This document shows positions 35,604 to 43,612 of a stretch of DNA of 64,000 nucleotides, in pieces. Both the position numbers and the translations under genes were made by a program. The DNA is from Oscillospiraceae bacterium (lineage in GTDB: Bacteria > Bacillota > Clostridia > Oscillospirales > Ruminococcaceae). The DNA is taken from the NCBI GenBank assembly GCA_017847835.1, contig JAGASH010000009.1, positions 62,001-126,000 of the forward strand. The letters run 5' to 3'. Every line of letters begins with the position of its first letter. The first letter of the stretch is position 1. The notes under the pieces are model-generated. The model had not been told where the DNA came from and did no database searches. It worked only from the letters and a program-made list of their open reading frames with translations.

Positions 35604-36980
35604 TTACAGCGGCTTGAAGGTGATTTCACCCTTTTCCACTGTCGCGCGGCAGCGGTTTTCTGTCGTTTTCACGGCAAGCATACTAGAGTTAATCCTCAGC
35701 TTTACTCCGGGATAAATCATTCGCTTAATCGAAACCGACAAATTCTGCGTGAGTTTAAGCGCCTCGTCGATATCCGACATTCTGAGCTTAGACTTTTTAA
35801 TCTCAGCCTGTATCTTCAGACGGTTTCTCAGCGCGTCAGCCTTCAGCTGTTCTCTTTCGGGCGACAGCTTTGCAGCCTTCTGAAGCTCCGTCAGCGTCGC
35901 GAGAATTTTCCCGAGCTGGTCGAGCTTATCCTCCATATCCTTAATCTGCTTGTCAAGCGTTTCGCGTTCTTCCATAAGAACAGCGTTGTTTCCGAGCGTG
36001 ATTTCCGTTTTAACGTACTTATCCGAGCCGATAACCGACGCGTCAACATTATTGAGCGCCGTGTACTTTCCGCCCATAATAACACCCTTGCCCGAGGCTA
36101 TCAGGTCGCGTCCCGCGAAAACCTCTCCTCCGACAAAAGAAGCGCTGTCAACATTTCCGTCACAGCGAACTCTGGAGTTCTCGCAAAATCCGAGCTTGAC
36201 GTCACCGCGGCAGTCAACCCTGCTGTTGATTATGCCGATTTTCACGGAAATATTGCCGTCAGCCGAAAGCTCTGCGCCGTTTACCGAGCCGAGAACGCTT
36301 ATATCCTTTCTCGACGTTACGCGAAATCCCTCGAAAACGCTTCCCTTGACGGTTACGCTTCCGATGAAATCAATGTTTCCCGTGGACACGTCGACGTCGC
36401 CGTTTATCAGCAGCGTTTCATCAACGCAGAACGAGCCGTTTCTGTACACGAGGTTTCCGTCAATCGCAGCAATAAGCTCGGTTCCGTCGTTAATAAGCGA
36501 AGTTCCCTGACCGACGTTAAGCGGCACGGGCACGCCCTTTTTCTGCTGAATCGTAATTCCCAGAATATCTTTTCCGGGCTCGCCGTCCGTGGGCAGAGTT
36601 ATCTTCGCGATAGGAGTTCCCGCCGTGATGTTGCGCACCAGACCGAGATTTTTATAATCCACAACACCGTGCTCGTTTTCAACGGGAGCTGTGCACTGGT
36701 CGGTTCTGTAAAAATACTTAATCGTTCCGTCAACGCCGTCCGTAGGCGGTTCCCAGCGCGCAGCACAAATGTTTTCGTCATAGCGTTTCTGCTCGACGGC
36801 TCTTTCTATTTCCTCTTTGAGAATACCGAAAGACACGTTTTTCTCTTCAAGCGCGCTCATAACCTTTTCAACAGTCACGTCAATTCCGCCGTTTTCGGGC
36901 TTTGAAAACGACACAAACGCGGTTGTATGGTTAGGATTTACAGATACATCAATCGTGGAATGAACTATTTCTTCTGACAT
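35604..36980 (-). CDS. FapA family (DUF342) polymer-forming-like protein
   Basis: 458 residues of the DUF342/FapA family. The N-terminal half contains the FapA-specific region (GVDGTIKYFYRTDQ..VDYKNLG..VRNITAGTPIAKITLPTDGEPGKDILG). The middle is a right-handed beta-helix with regularly spaced hydrophobics (GNIDFIGSVTVKGSVFEGFRV, GNISVKIGIINSRVDC). The C-terminal region (about 330-420) is coiled coil. Homologues are named for flagellar assembly, but no flagellar genes are present here, and in many Clostridia the protein has no known role. Own promoter and terminator. Confidence 0.9.
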   Translation of the reverse strand: MSEEIVHSTIDVSVNPNHTTAFVSFSKPENGGIDVTVEKVMSALEEKNVSFGILKEEIERAVEQKRYDENICAARWEPPTDGVDGTIKYFYRTDQCTAPVENEHGVVDYKNLGLVRNITAGTPIAKITLPTDGEPGKDILGITIQQKKGVPVPLNVGQGTSLINDGTELIAAIDGNLVYRNGSFCVDETLLINGDVDVSTGNIDFIGSVTVKGSVFEGFRVTSRKDISVLGSVNGAELSADGNISVKIGIINSRVDCRGDVKLGFCENSRVRCDGNVDSASFVGGEVFAGRDLIASGKGVIMGGKYTALNNVDASVIGSDKYVKTEITLGNNAVLMEERETLDKQIKDMEDKLDQLGKILATLTELQKAAKLSPEREQLKADALRNRLKIQAEIKKSKLRMSDIDEALKLTQNLSVSIKRMIYPGVKLRINSSMLAVKTTENRCRATVEKGEITFKPL

Positions 36981-37036
36981 AACAGTTCCTCCTCTCCTTA
37001 TATTTTTCCCAATTATTGCATACTATCTCTTTTTAC

Positions 37037-37065
37037 ATTATATCACATCACCAAAATATTTGCAA
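37037..37065 (-). promoter_or_regulatory. promoter of the DUF342 gene
   Basis: On the minus strand, TTGCAA (37060-37065) and TATAAT (37037-37042) with a 17-base spacer. AGGAGAGGAGG before ATG 36980 is the RBS. Confidence 0.7.
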
Positions 37066-37131
37066 CAATCGACAAAATTTTTGGTGTTTTCAACAATTTT
37101 CCGACAACATATTTATATATTATTACGGCAA

Positions 37132-38049
37132 TCAGATTTTCTTGCTGATATCAAACGGAGTTGTCTGATAAACGTAATAGTTGAGCCAGTTCGTAAAAAG
37201 CAGCGTCGAGTGCGCTCTCCAGCGAAGCACGGGCTCGTTTTCGGGGTTGTCGTCGGGGTAATAGTGCTTCGGGATTTTGGGGTTAAGCCCGCGTTCCAAA
37301 TCGCGGCGATACTCCCCGTCAAGCGTTCCCGCGTCATATTCCGAGTGACCGGTGATGAAAAAGCGGCTTCCGCTCTCGTTTCCCGCAGCGTACACTCCCG
37401 CTTCGTCCGAAACCGCCATAAGTCTTAAATCCGGCACTTTCAGGATATCCTCGGCACGGGTTTCCGTGTGGCGGGAATGAGGCGCGCAGAATTCCCCGTC
37501 AAATCCGTGGAAAAGACGAGCTTTCGGTGTGAGGAGCTTGTGTGTGAAAACACCGGAAACCTTTTCGGGAAGCGGATATTTCGGTATTCCATAGTGGTGA
37601 TAAAGACCCGCCTGCGCTCCCCAGCAAATGTGAAGCGTTGAGTGAACGTGGGTTGTCGTCCAGTCCATAATCTCGCAAAGCTCGCTCCAATAGTCAACCT
37701 CTTCAAACGGCATTTGCTCCACGGGCGCGCCGGTTATTATAAAGCCGTCGAAATTCTGATTTTTTATATCGTCAAAGCTCTTGTAAAACTCCAGCAAATG
37801 CTCCTGCGAAGTGTTTTTGCTGGAATGTGAAGCCATTCCCACAAGCTCAACTTCAATCTGAAGCGGAGTATTTGACAGGCAGCGCAAAATCTGCGTTTCC
37901 GTGGCAATTTTTGTCGGCATAAGATTGAGTATACCGATTTTAAGCGGGCGTATATCCTGATGAAGCGCGCGATACTCCGTCATCACGAAAATGTGTTCTT
38001 TTTCGAGTATCTCCTGCGCGGGCAGCCCGTCGGCTATTTTTATAGGCAT
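37132..38049 (-). CDS. metA: homoserine O-acetyltransferase of the MetA/HTS family
   Basis: Acylates homoserine in methionine synthesis. 305 residues. The nucleophile is Cys142 in [15 protein letters not shown], exactly at the family position. The residue at 111 is Glu, in [13 protein letters not shown]; in MetA proteins Glu111 goes with acetyl-CoA use and Gly111 with succinyl-CoA, so this enzyme is predicted to be an acetyltransferase despite the metA name. The catalytic His is in the FITGHSEYD region. Own promoter; leader of about 32 bases without riboswitch. Divergent from tRNA-Ser. Confidence 0.94.
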   Translation of the reverse strand: MPIKIADGLPAQEILEKEHIFVMTEYRALHQDIRPLKIGILNLMPTKIATETQILRCLSNTPLQIEVELVGMASHSSKNTSQEHLLEFYKSFDDIKNQNFDGFIITGAPVEQMPFEEVDYWSELCEIMDWTTTHVHSTLHICWGAQAGLYHHYGIPKYPLPEKVSGVFTHKLLTPKARLFHGFDGEFCAPHSRHTETRAEDILKVPDLRLMAVSDEAGVYAAGNESGSRFFITGHSEYDAGTLDGEYRRDLERGLNPKIPKHYYPDDNPENEPVLRWRAHSTLLFTNWLNYYVYQTTPFDISKKI

Positions 38050-38087
38050 AATTCCCAGACCTTCCTTTTATCTTCTTACTTCCCTTA

Positions 38088-38116
38088 ATTATAGTACAAT
38101 TCTCGTTTTTTGTCAA
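38088..38116 (-). promoter_or_regulatory. promoter of metA
   Basis: On the minus strand, TTGACA (38111-38116) and TATAAT (38088-38093), spacer 17. The -35 box is 26 bases from the divergent tRNA -35 box. Confidence 0.9.
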
Positions 38117-38142
38117 GTGCGGATAAAAATCGAAAAAAGGAC

Positions 38143-38171
38143 TTGACAAACGGGTTTTGTTGTGGTATAAT
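38143..38171 (+). promoter_or_regulatory. promoter of tRNA-Ser
   Basis: Perfect TTGACA (38143-38148), 17-base spacer, TATAAT (38166-38171). The start is expected about 25 bases before the tRNA. Confidence 0.92.
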
Positions 38172-38204
38172 ATCATTTGTGATTAATACGGACAATCAGC
38201 ATTT

Positions 38205-38294
38205 GGAGAAATACTCAAGTGGTGAAGAGGCTCCCCTGCTAAGGGAGTAGGTCGGGTAACCGGCGCGAGGGTTCAAATCCCTCTTTCTCCGCCA
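38205..38294 (+). tRNA. tRNA-Ser (anticodon GCU), CCA encoded
   Basis: Acceptor stem GGAGAAA (38205-38211) pairs with TTTCTCC (38284-38290), discriminator G38291, then encoded CCA. The anticodon stem CTCCC/GGGAG (38231-38235 with 38243-38247) closes the loop C-T-GCT-A-A, so the anticodon is GCT at 38238-38240, reading AGC and AGU. The long variable arm GTAGGTCGGGTAACCGGC is the mark of a class II (Ser) tRNA. The T arm is GAGGGTTCAAATCCCTC. Confidence 0.97.
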
Positions 38295-38295
38295 A

Positions 38296-38350
38296 CCAGC
38301 GTGACGCTGGACCCTATTTCGCCCCTAGTTTCATCTAGGGGCGATTTTTT
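38296..38350 (+). terminator. terminator of tRNA-Ser
   Basis: A small hairpin, CCAGCG/CGCTGG (38296-38310), then a ten-base stem, TCGCCCCTAG with CTAGGGGCGA (38319-38328 and 38335-38344), followed by six T. The second hairpin is the terminator proper. Confidence 0.85.
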
Positions 38351-38390
38351 ATGCCCGAAGCTGACAAATCAATAAAGTCACATTTTCACA

Positions 38391-38419
38391 AAAGCACGGT
38401 CTGAAAGACCGTGCTTTTT
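38391..38419. terminator. second hairpin terminator after tRNA-Ser
   Basis: AAAGCACGGTC (38391-38401) and GACCGTGCTTT (38407-38417) around TGAAA, with T/A-runs on both sides. No gene ends between it and the tRNA terminator, so it is either a backup terminator or the remnant of a lost gene. Confidence 0.65.
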
Positions 38420-38433
38420 AGTTTTCCTCTGCG

Positions 38434-38570
38434 TTTTTGGCAATTTTGCAGGCGACACGATGTCGCCGGTGCACAAAATTGCCAAAATCCGCGGGTTGTT
38501 CGCAAAACCTAATTGGCAATCTCCCTTTTTCGCCCTAATTTCAGCTAGAGCGCTTTTTCGCAAAACCTAA
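38434..38570. repeat. palindromic gene-free block with internal duplications
   Basis: 38434-38487 is a large stepped palindrome: TTTTGGCAATTTTG and CAAAATTGCCAAAA enclosing GGCGACA/TGTCGCC. The 14-base direct repeat TTCGCAAAACCTAA occurs at 38499-38512 and 38557-38570. Between the copies lies a degraded version (38529-38556) of the tRNA terminator (CGCCCTAATTTCAGCTAGAGCG). No reading frame with an RBS is present in 38295-38610. Confidence 0.5.
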
Positions 38571-38582
38571 AATGCAAAAACC

Positions 38583-38609
38583 AAAGCGTTCCGCACGGGA
38601 ACGCTTTTT
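38583..38609. terminator. terminator of the thiamine operon
   Basis: AAAGCGTTCC (38583-38592) pairs with GGAACGCTTT (38598-38607). A T-rich tail lies on either strand, just past the thiE stop at 38611. Confidence 0.8.
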
Positions 38610-38610
38610 G

Positions 38611-39174
38611 TTATTTGAAGAAAGTGCCGTTCATCAGTCCCGACATCACGCAAACTCCCGCTGCGCCTTTTTCAAGTGCGATGTGCATATTTTCCCGCGT
38701 TATCCCGCCGATTGCGTAAACGGGAATTTTCACGCTTTTGCAGACTTTTTCGAGAAAATCAATCCCTCGCGGCGGCAAACCTTTTTTGCAGTCAGTCGCG
38801 AAAATATGCCCGGCAGTGACGTAAGAAGCTCCGAGTTTTTCGGCAAGGACAGCTTCTTCAACAGAATGAACCGACGCGCCCACAACCTCAAATTCCGCGC
38901 AGATTTCCCGCGTGAGTTTCGCAAGCGGCAGATGAATTTTCTTCACCGAAAGCTCCCGCGCGACATTCGGGAAATTGTGGACAAAAAGCTCGATTTCCGG
39001 CACTCCGAGCACCCGTTTCGCAAGCGCCGCGTACTCCTCCTCGGGCAAGTCCTTTTCACGGAGAATTACCCGAAAAACGCCTTTTTTTGCCAGAAAAGCA
39101 AGCTGCTCGTCAAGCGGATTTTCGCACAATTTCCTGTTGGTCACGCAGATAATTTTATCAAGATTTTCCGTCAT
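38611..39174 (-). CDS. thiE: thiamine-phosphate synthase
   Basis: Joins HMP-PP and thiazole phosphate to thiamine phosphate. The start chosen is ATG 39172-39174 (MTENLDKIICVTNRKL), four bases after the thiH stop. 187 residues, a compact member of the family. Visible sites are RVILREKDLPEEEY (pyrophosphate and Mg region; ReKdl), KKIHLPLAKLT, GASVHSVEEA and the phosphate-binding YAIGGITRENMHIALEKGAAGVCVMSGLM. HIFATDCKKGLPPRG is the GTPPRG-type loop for thiazole phosphate. Last gene of the thi run. The similar TenI (thiazole tautomerase) has the same fold and cannot be fully excluded. Confidence 0.82.
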   Translation of the reverse strand: MTENLDKIICVTNRKLCENPLDEQLAFLAKKGVFRVILREKDLPEEEYAALAKRVLGVPEIELFVHNFPNVARELSVKKIHLPLAKLTREICAEFEVVGASVHSVEEAVLAEKLGASYVTAGHIFATDCKKGLPPRGIDFLEKVCKSVKIPVYAIGGITRENMHIALEKGAAGVCVMSGLMNGTFFK

Positions 39175-39178
39175 TTCA

Positions 39179-40336
39179 TCAGCCCACATAAACATAATCG
39201 TTCATCACAGGCTGAAGTCCGCGCGCGCGTATTGCGTCGCAAACCTCGTCAAGTGTTCTGTCGTCGCTTATCTCAAACTGGTTGTCGCCGAGCGACTCTT
39301 CCTCGGTGTGAGAGCCTATACCGGTGCTCACGCCCGCCGAGATTTTTGTCGCGCACATTCCCACAACATTGTCGCGGAAACCCGCGCGCTCTCTCGTCGA
39401 AATCGTAAGTCCCGCAAACGGCATAAATATGCGGAATGCCGTCATCACCTGCAAAAGCTGCCTTTCGTGAACGTCCTTCGGATTGATTTTGTCGTTGTTG
39501 ATTATCGGACGCAGACGCGGACAAGAGAACGAAATCTCCGCATGCGGGTACTTGCGCTGGATAAGATAAGCGTGAACTCCCGCGGCAAACGCGTCCTTTC
39601 TGAAATCGTCAAGCCCCAGCAGCGCCGCAAACGCAACTCCTCTCATTCCACCGCGAATAGCGCGCTCCTGCGCGTTCAGACGGTACGGGAAAATGCGCTT
39701 GTGTCCCGCAAGATGAAGCGTTTCGTACTTGTCGGAATTATAGGTTTCCTGAAAAACCGTGACGTAATCGGCGCCGTGCTCATGAAGATACTTGTACTCG
39801 TCCGTGTTCATCGGGTAAACCTCAATTCCCACGTTTTTGAAATACTCGTGCGCGATTGAGCAAGCCTCGCCGATATATTCGACGTCGGACATTTTTCTGC
39901 TTTCGCCCGTTAAAATCAGGATTTCTTCCATTCCCGTTTTAGCAATCGCTTCCATTTCACGGCGGATACCGTCCTTGTCAAGCTTTGCGCGGCGGATTTT
40001 GTTGTGGCAGTTAAAGCCGCAGTAAACGCAGTAATTCTCGCAGTAATTCGCGATGTAAAGCGGTGTGAAAAGATACACGCTGCTGCCGAAATGCTTTCGT
40101 GTTTCTATGGTTGCCTTTGCCGCCATTTGTTCAAGAAACGGCTCTGCTGCGGGCGACAACAGCGCGGCAAAATCCTCGACAGAGGGATATTCTGCGGCAA
40201 GCGCGCGCTTTACGTCGGTTTCGGTGTAGCGGCTGTAATCATACGCGTTCATTCGGCTGATAACCTGCTCCTGAATGTCGGACTCGATAACCTCCATTCC
40301 GGGCAGGTATTTCATATGGTCAATTCTCTCTTCCAT
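39179..40336 (-). CDS. thiH: 2-iminoacetate synthase
   Basis: Radical-SAM enzyme that cleaves tyrosine to dehydroglycine for the thiazole ring, the oxygen-sensitive alternative to ThiO. The cluster motif is C99-x3-C103-x2-C106 in NYCENYCVYCGF. LTGESRKMSDVEYIGEA and NTDEYKYLHEHGADYVTVFQETYN are ThiH signatures. 385 residues. RBS AAGGAG before ATG 40336. 15 bases separate it from thiG. Confidence 0.95.
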   Translation of the reverse strand: MEERIDHMKYLPGMEVIESDIQEQVISRMNAYDYSRYTETDVKRALAAEYPSVEDFAALLSPAAEPFLEQMAAKATIETRKHFGSSVYLFTPLYIANYCENYCVYCGFNCHNKIRRAKLDKDGIRREMEAIAKTGMEEILILTGESRKMSDVEYIGEACSIAHEYFKNVGIEVYPMNTDEYKYLHEHGADYVTVFQETYNSDKYETLHLAGHKRIFPYRLNAQERAIRGGMRGVAFAALLGLDDFRKDAFAAGVHAYLIQRKYPHAEISFSCPRLRPIINNDKINPKDVHERQLLQVMTAFRIFMPFAGLTISTRERAGFRDNVVGMCATKISAGVSTGIGSHTEEESLGDNQFEISDDRTLDEVCDAIRARGLQPVMNDYVYVG

Positions 40337-40351
40337 TTTGTTCTCCTTGAA

Positions 40352-41113
40352 TTAGTCCGCGATAAATCCTGTGAGCGGCGAGGACGCGCTTGCCTTGTCG
40401 AGGACGCGGCCCGTGCCCGCGAGATAAGCAAGTCTGCCCGCGATAATCGCGTTTTTGAAAGCCTCCGCCATCTGCACGATATTTCCCGCAGTTGCAATCG
40501 CCGTGTTCGCCATAATTGCCGAAGCGCCCATTTCCATAGCTTCGCAGGCCTGCGAGGGCTTTCCGATACCCGCGTCAACGATTATCGGCAGGTCGATTTC
40601 CTCAATCAGAATGCGGATAAACTGCTTTGTCGAAAGTCCCTGATTTGAGCCTATCGGCGCAGCAAGCGGCATAACAGCGGCAGCTCCCGCGTTTTTCATA
40701 TCGCGGGCAGCATACAAATCGGGGTACATATAAGGCATCGGGATAAATCCGTCCTTCGCGAGCATTTCGCAGGCTTTTGCGGTTTCGTAGTTGTCGGGGA
40801 GAAGGTACTTCGAGTCGTGGATAACCTCGATTTTGATGAAATCACCGCAGCCCGCCTCACGCGCAAGCTTTGCAATCTTCACCGCTTCCTCCGCGTTTCT
40901 CGCGCCCGAGGTGTTCGGCAAAAGCGTCACTCCCTCGGGAATGTGGTCGAGAATATTTCCCGTAAAGCTGTTCACTCTGCGCACCGCAAGCGTGATAATC
41001 TCCGCGCCCGCGTTTTTCACCGCAGCGTTAATAAGGTCGAGGTCAAATTTGCCCGAGCCTAAAATAAATCTTGAATTAAATTCGCGTCCCGCAATAATCA
41101 GTTTATCTTCCAT
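40352..41113 (-). CDS. thiG: thiazole synthase
   Basis: Condenses DXP, dehydroglycine and ThiS-thiocarboxylate into the thiazole. 253 residues starting [23 protein letters not shown]. The Schiff-base Lys is in [17 protein letters not shown], and [28 protein letters not shown] is the phosphate-binding end. It follows thiF after 13 bases. Confidence 0.96.
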   Translation of the reverse strand: MEDKLIIAGREFNSRFILGSGKFDLDLINAAVKNAGAEIITLAVRRVNSFTGNILDHIPEGVTLLPNTSGARNAEEAVKIAKLAREAGCGDFIKIEVIHDSKYLLPDNYETAKACEMLAKDGFIPMPYMYPDLYAARDMKNAGAAAVMPLAAPIGSNQGLSTKQFIRILIEEIDLPIIVDAGIGKPSQACEAMEMGASAIMANTAIATAGNIVQMAEAFKNAIIAGRLAYLAGTGRVLDKASASSPLTGFIAD

Positions 41114-41126
41114 ATTTTTCCTTTCG

Positions 41127-41750
41127 TTAAGCCAAAATTATCTCAACAGCTTTGCTTGCGATATGCCCCGCGCAGATGATAACGCGCGAAGCCGAAAGTC
41201 CCTCGCCGTCGGCAACATCGGTTTTTCCGTCACCGCACACAAAAAGCCGCTCCGAGATTTTTTTCGTGACAATCTCGTTTGCGCGCCCGAAGCCCGCCAT
41301 ACCGCTCCCCGCAATGATTTTCACGGTTTTGCTCTCGGACAAAAGCGTGTTCACGAGCATTGCCTTTTCCTCCGCTCCGTCAAACGCTTCGCAGACAATC
41401 GGACACTCCCCGAATATCTCAAGGCAGTTCTTCTCGTCAACGCGAACATCGTGCGTGACAATCTCGCAGAACGGGTTGATTTCCCGCAGAATTTCCGCGA
41501 GAGCCTCGGTTTTTCGCCTGCCGATATCACGCAGAAAATACGCCTGTCGGTTGATATTCGACAGCTCAACCTTGTCGAAATCCGCAAGCACAAGCCGTCC
41601 TATTCCGCTTCGGACAAGCGCTGCCGCTATATTTGAGCCGAGCCCTCCGAGCCCTGCTATGCCGACAGTCGCGGCTTTCATCTTATCGTAAATCGGCGAT
41701 TTTGAGCGGGAATTCACCGCCTCGGCAAACTCCCTTTCGCTTATCTTCAT
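41127..41750 (-). CDS. thiF: sulfur-carrier protein ThiS adenylyltransferase
   Basis: E1-like protein that adenylates the C-terminal Gly of ThiS before sulfur transfer. [22 protein letters not shown] (about 29-50) is the nucleotide loop, followed by [26 protein letters not shown] and [13 protein letters not shown]. 207 residues, shorter than E. coli ThiF and without its Zn-binding CxxC pairs, as in the short clostridial ThiF. Its start overlaps the thiS stop by one base. Confidence 0.9.
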   Translation of the reverse strand: MKISEREFAEAVNSRSKSPIYDKMKAATVGIAGLGGLGSNIAAALVRSGIGRLVLADFDKVELSNINRQAYFLRDIGRRKTEALAEILREINPFCEIVTHDVRVDEKNCLEIFGECPIVCEAFDGAEEKAMLVNTLLSESKTVKIIAGSGMAGFGRANEIVTKKISERLFVCGDGKTDVADGEGLSASRVIICAGHIASKAVEIILA

Positions 41751-41941
41751 CAGCCGCCTCCCACAAATCCGACAATTTCAACCTCGTCGTCGGGCTGAAT
41801 TTTAGTGCAGTCGTATTCGTTTTTCGACAAAATCTCACCGTTCACCATTACGGCAACCCGTGCCGCCGTGTAACCCTTTTTTTTGAGATACTCGCCGATT
41901 GTGATTACTTCATTGAAATCCTCGCCGTTAATTTTAGCCAT
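41750..41941 (-). CDS. thiS: sulfur carrier protein ThiS
   Basis: Ubiquitin-like carrier that donates sulfur as a C-terminal thiocarboxylate. Start at ATG 41939-41941 (MAKINGEDF) with GGTGAG upstream; the longer frame would translate the riboswitch-like leader. 63 residues, ending in the essential Gly-Gly (EIVGFVGGG). VAVMVNGEILSKNEYDCTKIQPDDEVEIV is the usual ThiS beta-grasp. First gene of thiS-F-G-H-E; thiC and thiD are not in the window. Confidence 0.93.
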   Translation of the reverse strand: MAKINGEDFNEVITIGEYLKKKGYTAARVAVMVNGEILSKNEYDCTKIQPDDEVEIVGFVGGG

Positions 41942-41969
41942 TTTCTCACCGTCCCATAAAAAATTGCAC

Positions 41970-42048
41970 AAAAAAAGCAGACACTTTTCCCGTAACAGTA
42001 CCTTGCTCCCTATCGGCAGCGGTGGTGCTCCCCGAAAAACGTTCTGCG
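41970..42048 (-). promoter_or_regulatory. candidate HMP-PP riboswitch (thiS motif), aptamer embedded in a terminator
   Basis: Between the thi promoter and thiS lies a ~79-base structure whose outer stem GCAGA/TCTGC (with further pairing of the adjoining TTTTC and GAAAA) ends in seven U, i.e. an intrinsic terminator whose apical part is a conserved-looking GGGGAGCACCACCGCTGCCG region. A published class, the thiS motif, binds the thiamine precursor HMP-PP and has its aptamer inside a terminator stem just ahead of thiS; the architecture and location match. It does not contain the CUGAGA and second-arm elements of a TPP riboswitch. Assignment by context, not alignment. Confidence 0.6.
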
Positions 42049-42059
42049 TTTCTTCATCT

Positions 42060-42088
42060 ATTTTAGCATAATTTCCGACAATTGTCAA
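42060..42088 (-). promoter_or_regulatory. promoter of the thiS operon
   Basis: On the minus strand, TTGACA (42083-42088) and TAAAAT (42060-42065), spacer 17. Start near 42052, so the terminator-like aptamer begins within a few bases of the 5' end. Confidence 0.8.
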
Positions 42089-42142
42089 GAGGCAATTTTT
42101 TCGACTTTATATCACCATTTTCGGTCAATTTCGCAAAGATGA

Positions 42143-42178
42143 TTGACAATCGGCGAAAAAAGTAGTATAGTATATAAT
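42143..42178 (+). promoter_or_regulatory. promoter of trkA-trkH
   Basis: TTGACA (42143-42148) with TATAGT (42166-42171, 17-base spacer) or TATAAT (42173-42178). The first ATG of the open frame (42189) would be at the start of the transcript, which favours the later TTG. Confidence 0.75.
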
Positions 42179-42236
42179 AGGTATTTATATGCAGACTGTC
42201 GGAAAGAACAGCTTGTTTTTGGGAAAGAGGGATTTT

Positions 42237-43592
42237 TTGGATATAATTATAGTCGGCTGCGGAAAGGTCGGTCAGGCGCTTGCCGAACAGCTCAACGAGC
42301 AGGGCAGCAACATCACCGTCATCGATTTGGACGGAAATAAAATCGACGCATTAACCTCCCGCTGCGATGTTATGGGAGTTGTCGGAAACGGTGCAACTCA
42401 CCTTGTTCAGCAGGAAGCGGGCATTGCGCGCGCGGATTTGCTGATTGCGGTCACGGGCTCGGACGAGTTGAATTTGCTCTGCTGTCTTATCGCGAAAAAA
42501 GCCGGAAACTGCCGTACAATCGCGCGCGTGCGCTCACCGCAGTACAGCAGCGAAGCTCCGTTTTTAAAAGACGAGCTCGGACTTGCAATGGTTATCAACC
42601 CCGAGCTTGCCGCGGCACAGGAAATCGCGCGGGTTTTGCGTTTCCCGTCCGCAATGAAAATCGAAACATTTTCGAGAGGCAGAGTTGAGCTGCTGAAATT
42701 CAGACTTCCCGAGGACAGCCCGCTCGCGGGACTTGCCGTAAAGGAAATTTCCTCAAAGCTGATGTGCGACGTGCTCGTGTGTACAATCGAGCGCGGTGAC
42801 GAGGCTTACATTGCAAACGGTAATTTCATTTTTGAGGGAAAGGACGTTATTTCAATCGTCGCTTCCCCGAAAAAAGCAAACGATTTCTTCCGAAAGATAA
42901 ACTACAAGACAAATTCCGTCAGGGACGTTTTAATTACAGGCGGCGGTGAGCTTGGTCATTATCTCACGGAAATTCTGCTCCGGTCGGGAATTTCGGTCAA
43001 GATTATAGAAAAAGACCTCAAACGCTGCGAGGAGCTCTCGGAGCTATGGGACGAAGTAACCGTGATAAACGGCGACGCGTCCGACCAGAATGTTCTGCTT
43101 GAAGCGGGACTTGAAGAAGCGGGAGCTTTTGTCGCGCTCACAAATCTTGACGAAGAAAACATAATGCTTTCGCTTTTCGCAAAGAGCGCGGGCAGCGCAA
43201 AGCTCGTCACGAAAATCAACCGTATCGAGTTTGACGAGGTTATCAAGCACCTTGACCTTGACACGATAATTTACCCGAAAAACATCACATCGGACACGAT
43301 TATCCGCTATGTCCGCTCGTTTAAGAGAACCGAGGGAAGCAACGTCGAGCGCGTGTATCAGTTCATCAAAGGCAAGGTCGAAGCTTCCGAGTTCACCATA
43401 ACAGACGAAAGCGCCGTCACGAATATACCGCTTATGGAGCTCACGCTGAAACCGGGAGTGCTTGTCGCGGCAATTCTCCGCGATAAAAAGGTTATCATAC
43501 CGCGAGGCTCGGACGTAATTATGTCGGGAGATACGGTAGTTATCGTGTCAAATATCGTCGGACTTCACGATATCGCGGATATTCTCAAATGA
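42237..43592 (+). CDS. trkA: Trk potassium uptake system, regulatory NAD-binding subunit
   Basis: Cytoplasmic ring-forming gate of the TrkH channel. Start set at TTG 42237-42239 (DIIIVGCGKVGQ follows), with AGAGGG upstream. Two tandem RCK units: N-terminal NAD-binding IIIVGCGKVGQALAEQL and second VLITGGGELGHYLTEIL, each followed by a TrkA_C domain (ELLKFRLPEDSPLAGLAVKE and the C-terminal EASEFTITDESAVTNIPL). 451 residues, normal for the fused two-repeat form. trkH follows after 20 bases. Confidence 0.94.
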   Translation: MDIIIVGCGKVGQALAEQLNEQGSNITVIDLDGNKIDALTSRCDVMGVVGNGATHLVQQEAGIARADLLIAVTGSDELNLLCCLIAKKAGNCRTIARVRSPQYSSEAPFLKDELGLAMVINPELAAAQEIARVLRFPSAMKIETFSRGRVELLKFRLPEDSPLAGLAVKEISSKLMCDVLVCTIERGDEAYIANGNFIFEGKDVISIVASPKKANDFFRKINYKTNSVRDVLITGGGELGHYLTEILLRSGISVKIIEKDLKRCEELSELWDEVTVINGDASDQNVLLEAGLEEAGAFVALTNLDEENIMLSLFAKSAGSAKLVTKINRIEFDEVIKHLDLDTIIYPKNITSDTIIRYVRSFKRTEGSNVERVYQFIKGKVEASEFTITDESAVTNIPLMELTLKPGVLVAAILRDKKVIIPRGSDVIMSGDTVVIVSNIVGLHDIADILK

Positions 43593-43612
43593 TTTGAAAG
43601 AGCGGAAATTTT

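Noticed and set aside
37980-38100. SAM riboswitch or T-box ahead of metA
   Set aside because: The leader from the predicted start to the ATG is only about 30 bases, too short for either.
38205-38610. Integrated element at tRNA-Ser
   Set aside because: No integrase, no duplication of the tRNA 3' end; only short repeats and terminators.
41942-42060. TPP riboswitch ahead of thiS
   Set aside because: The CUGAGA element and the second conserved arm are missing and the structure is too short; the terminator-embedded thiS motif fits better.
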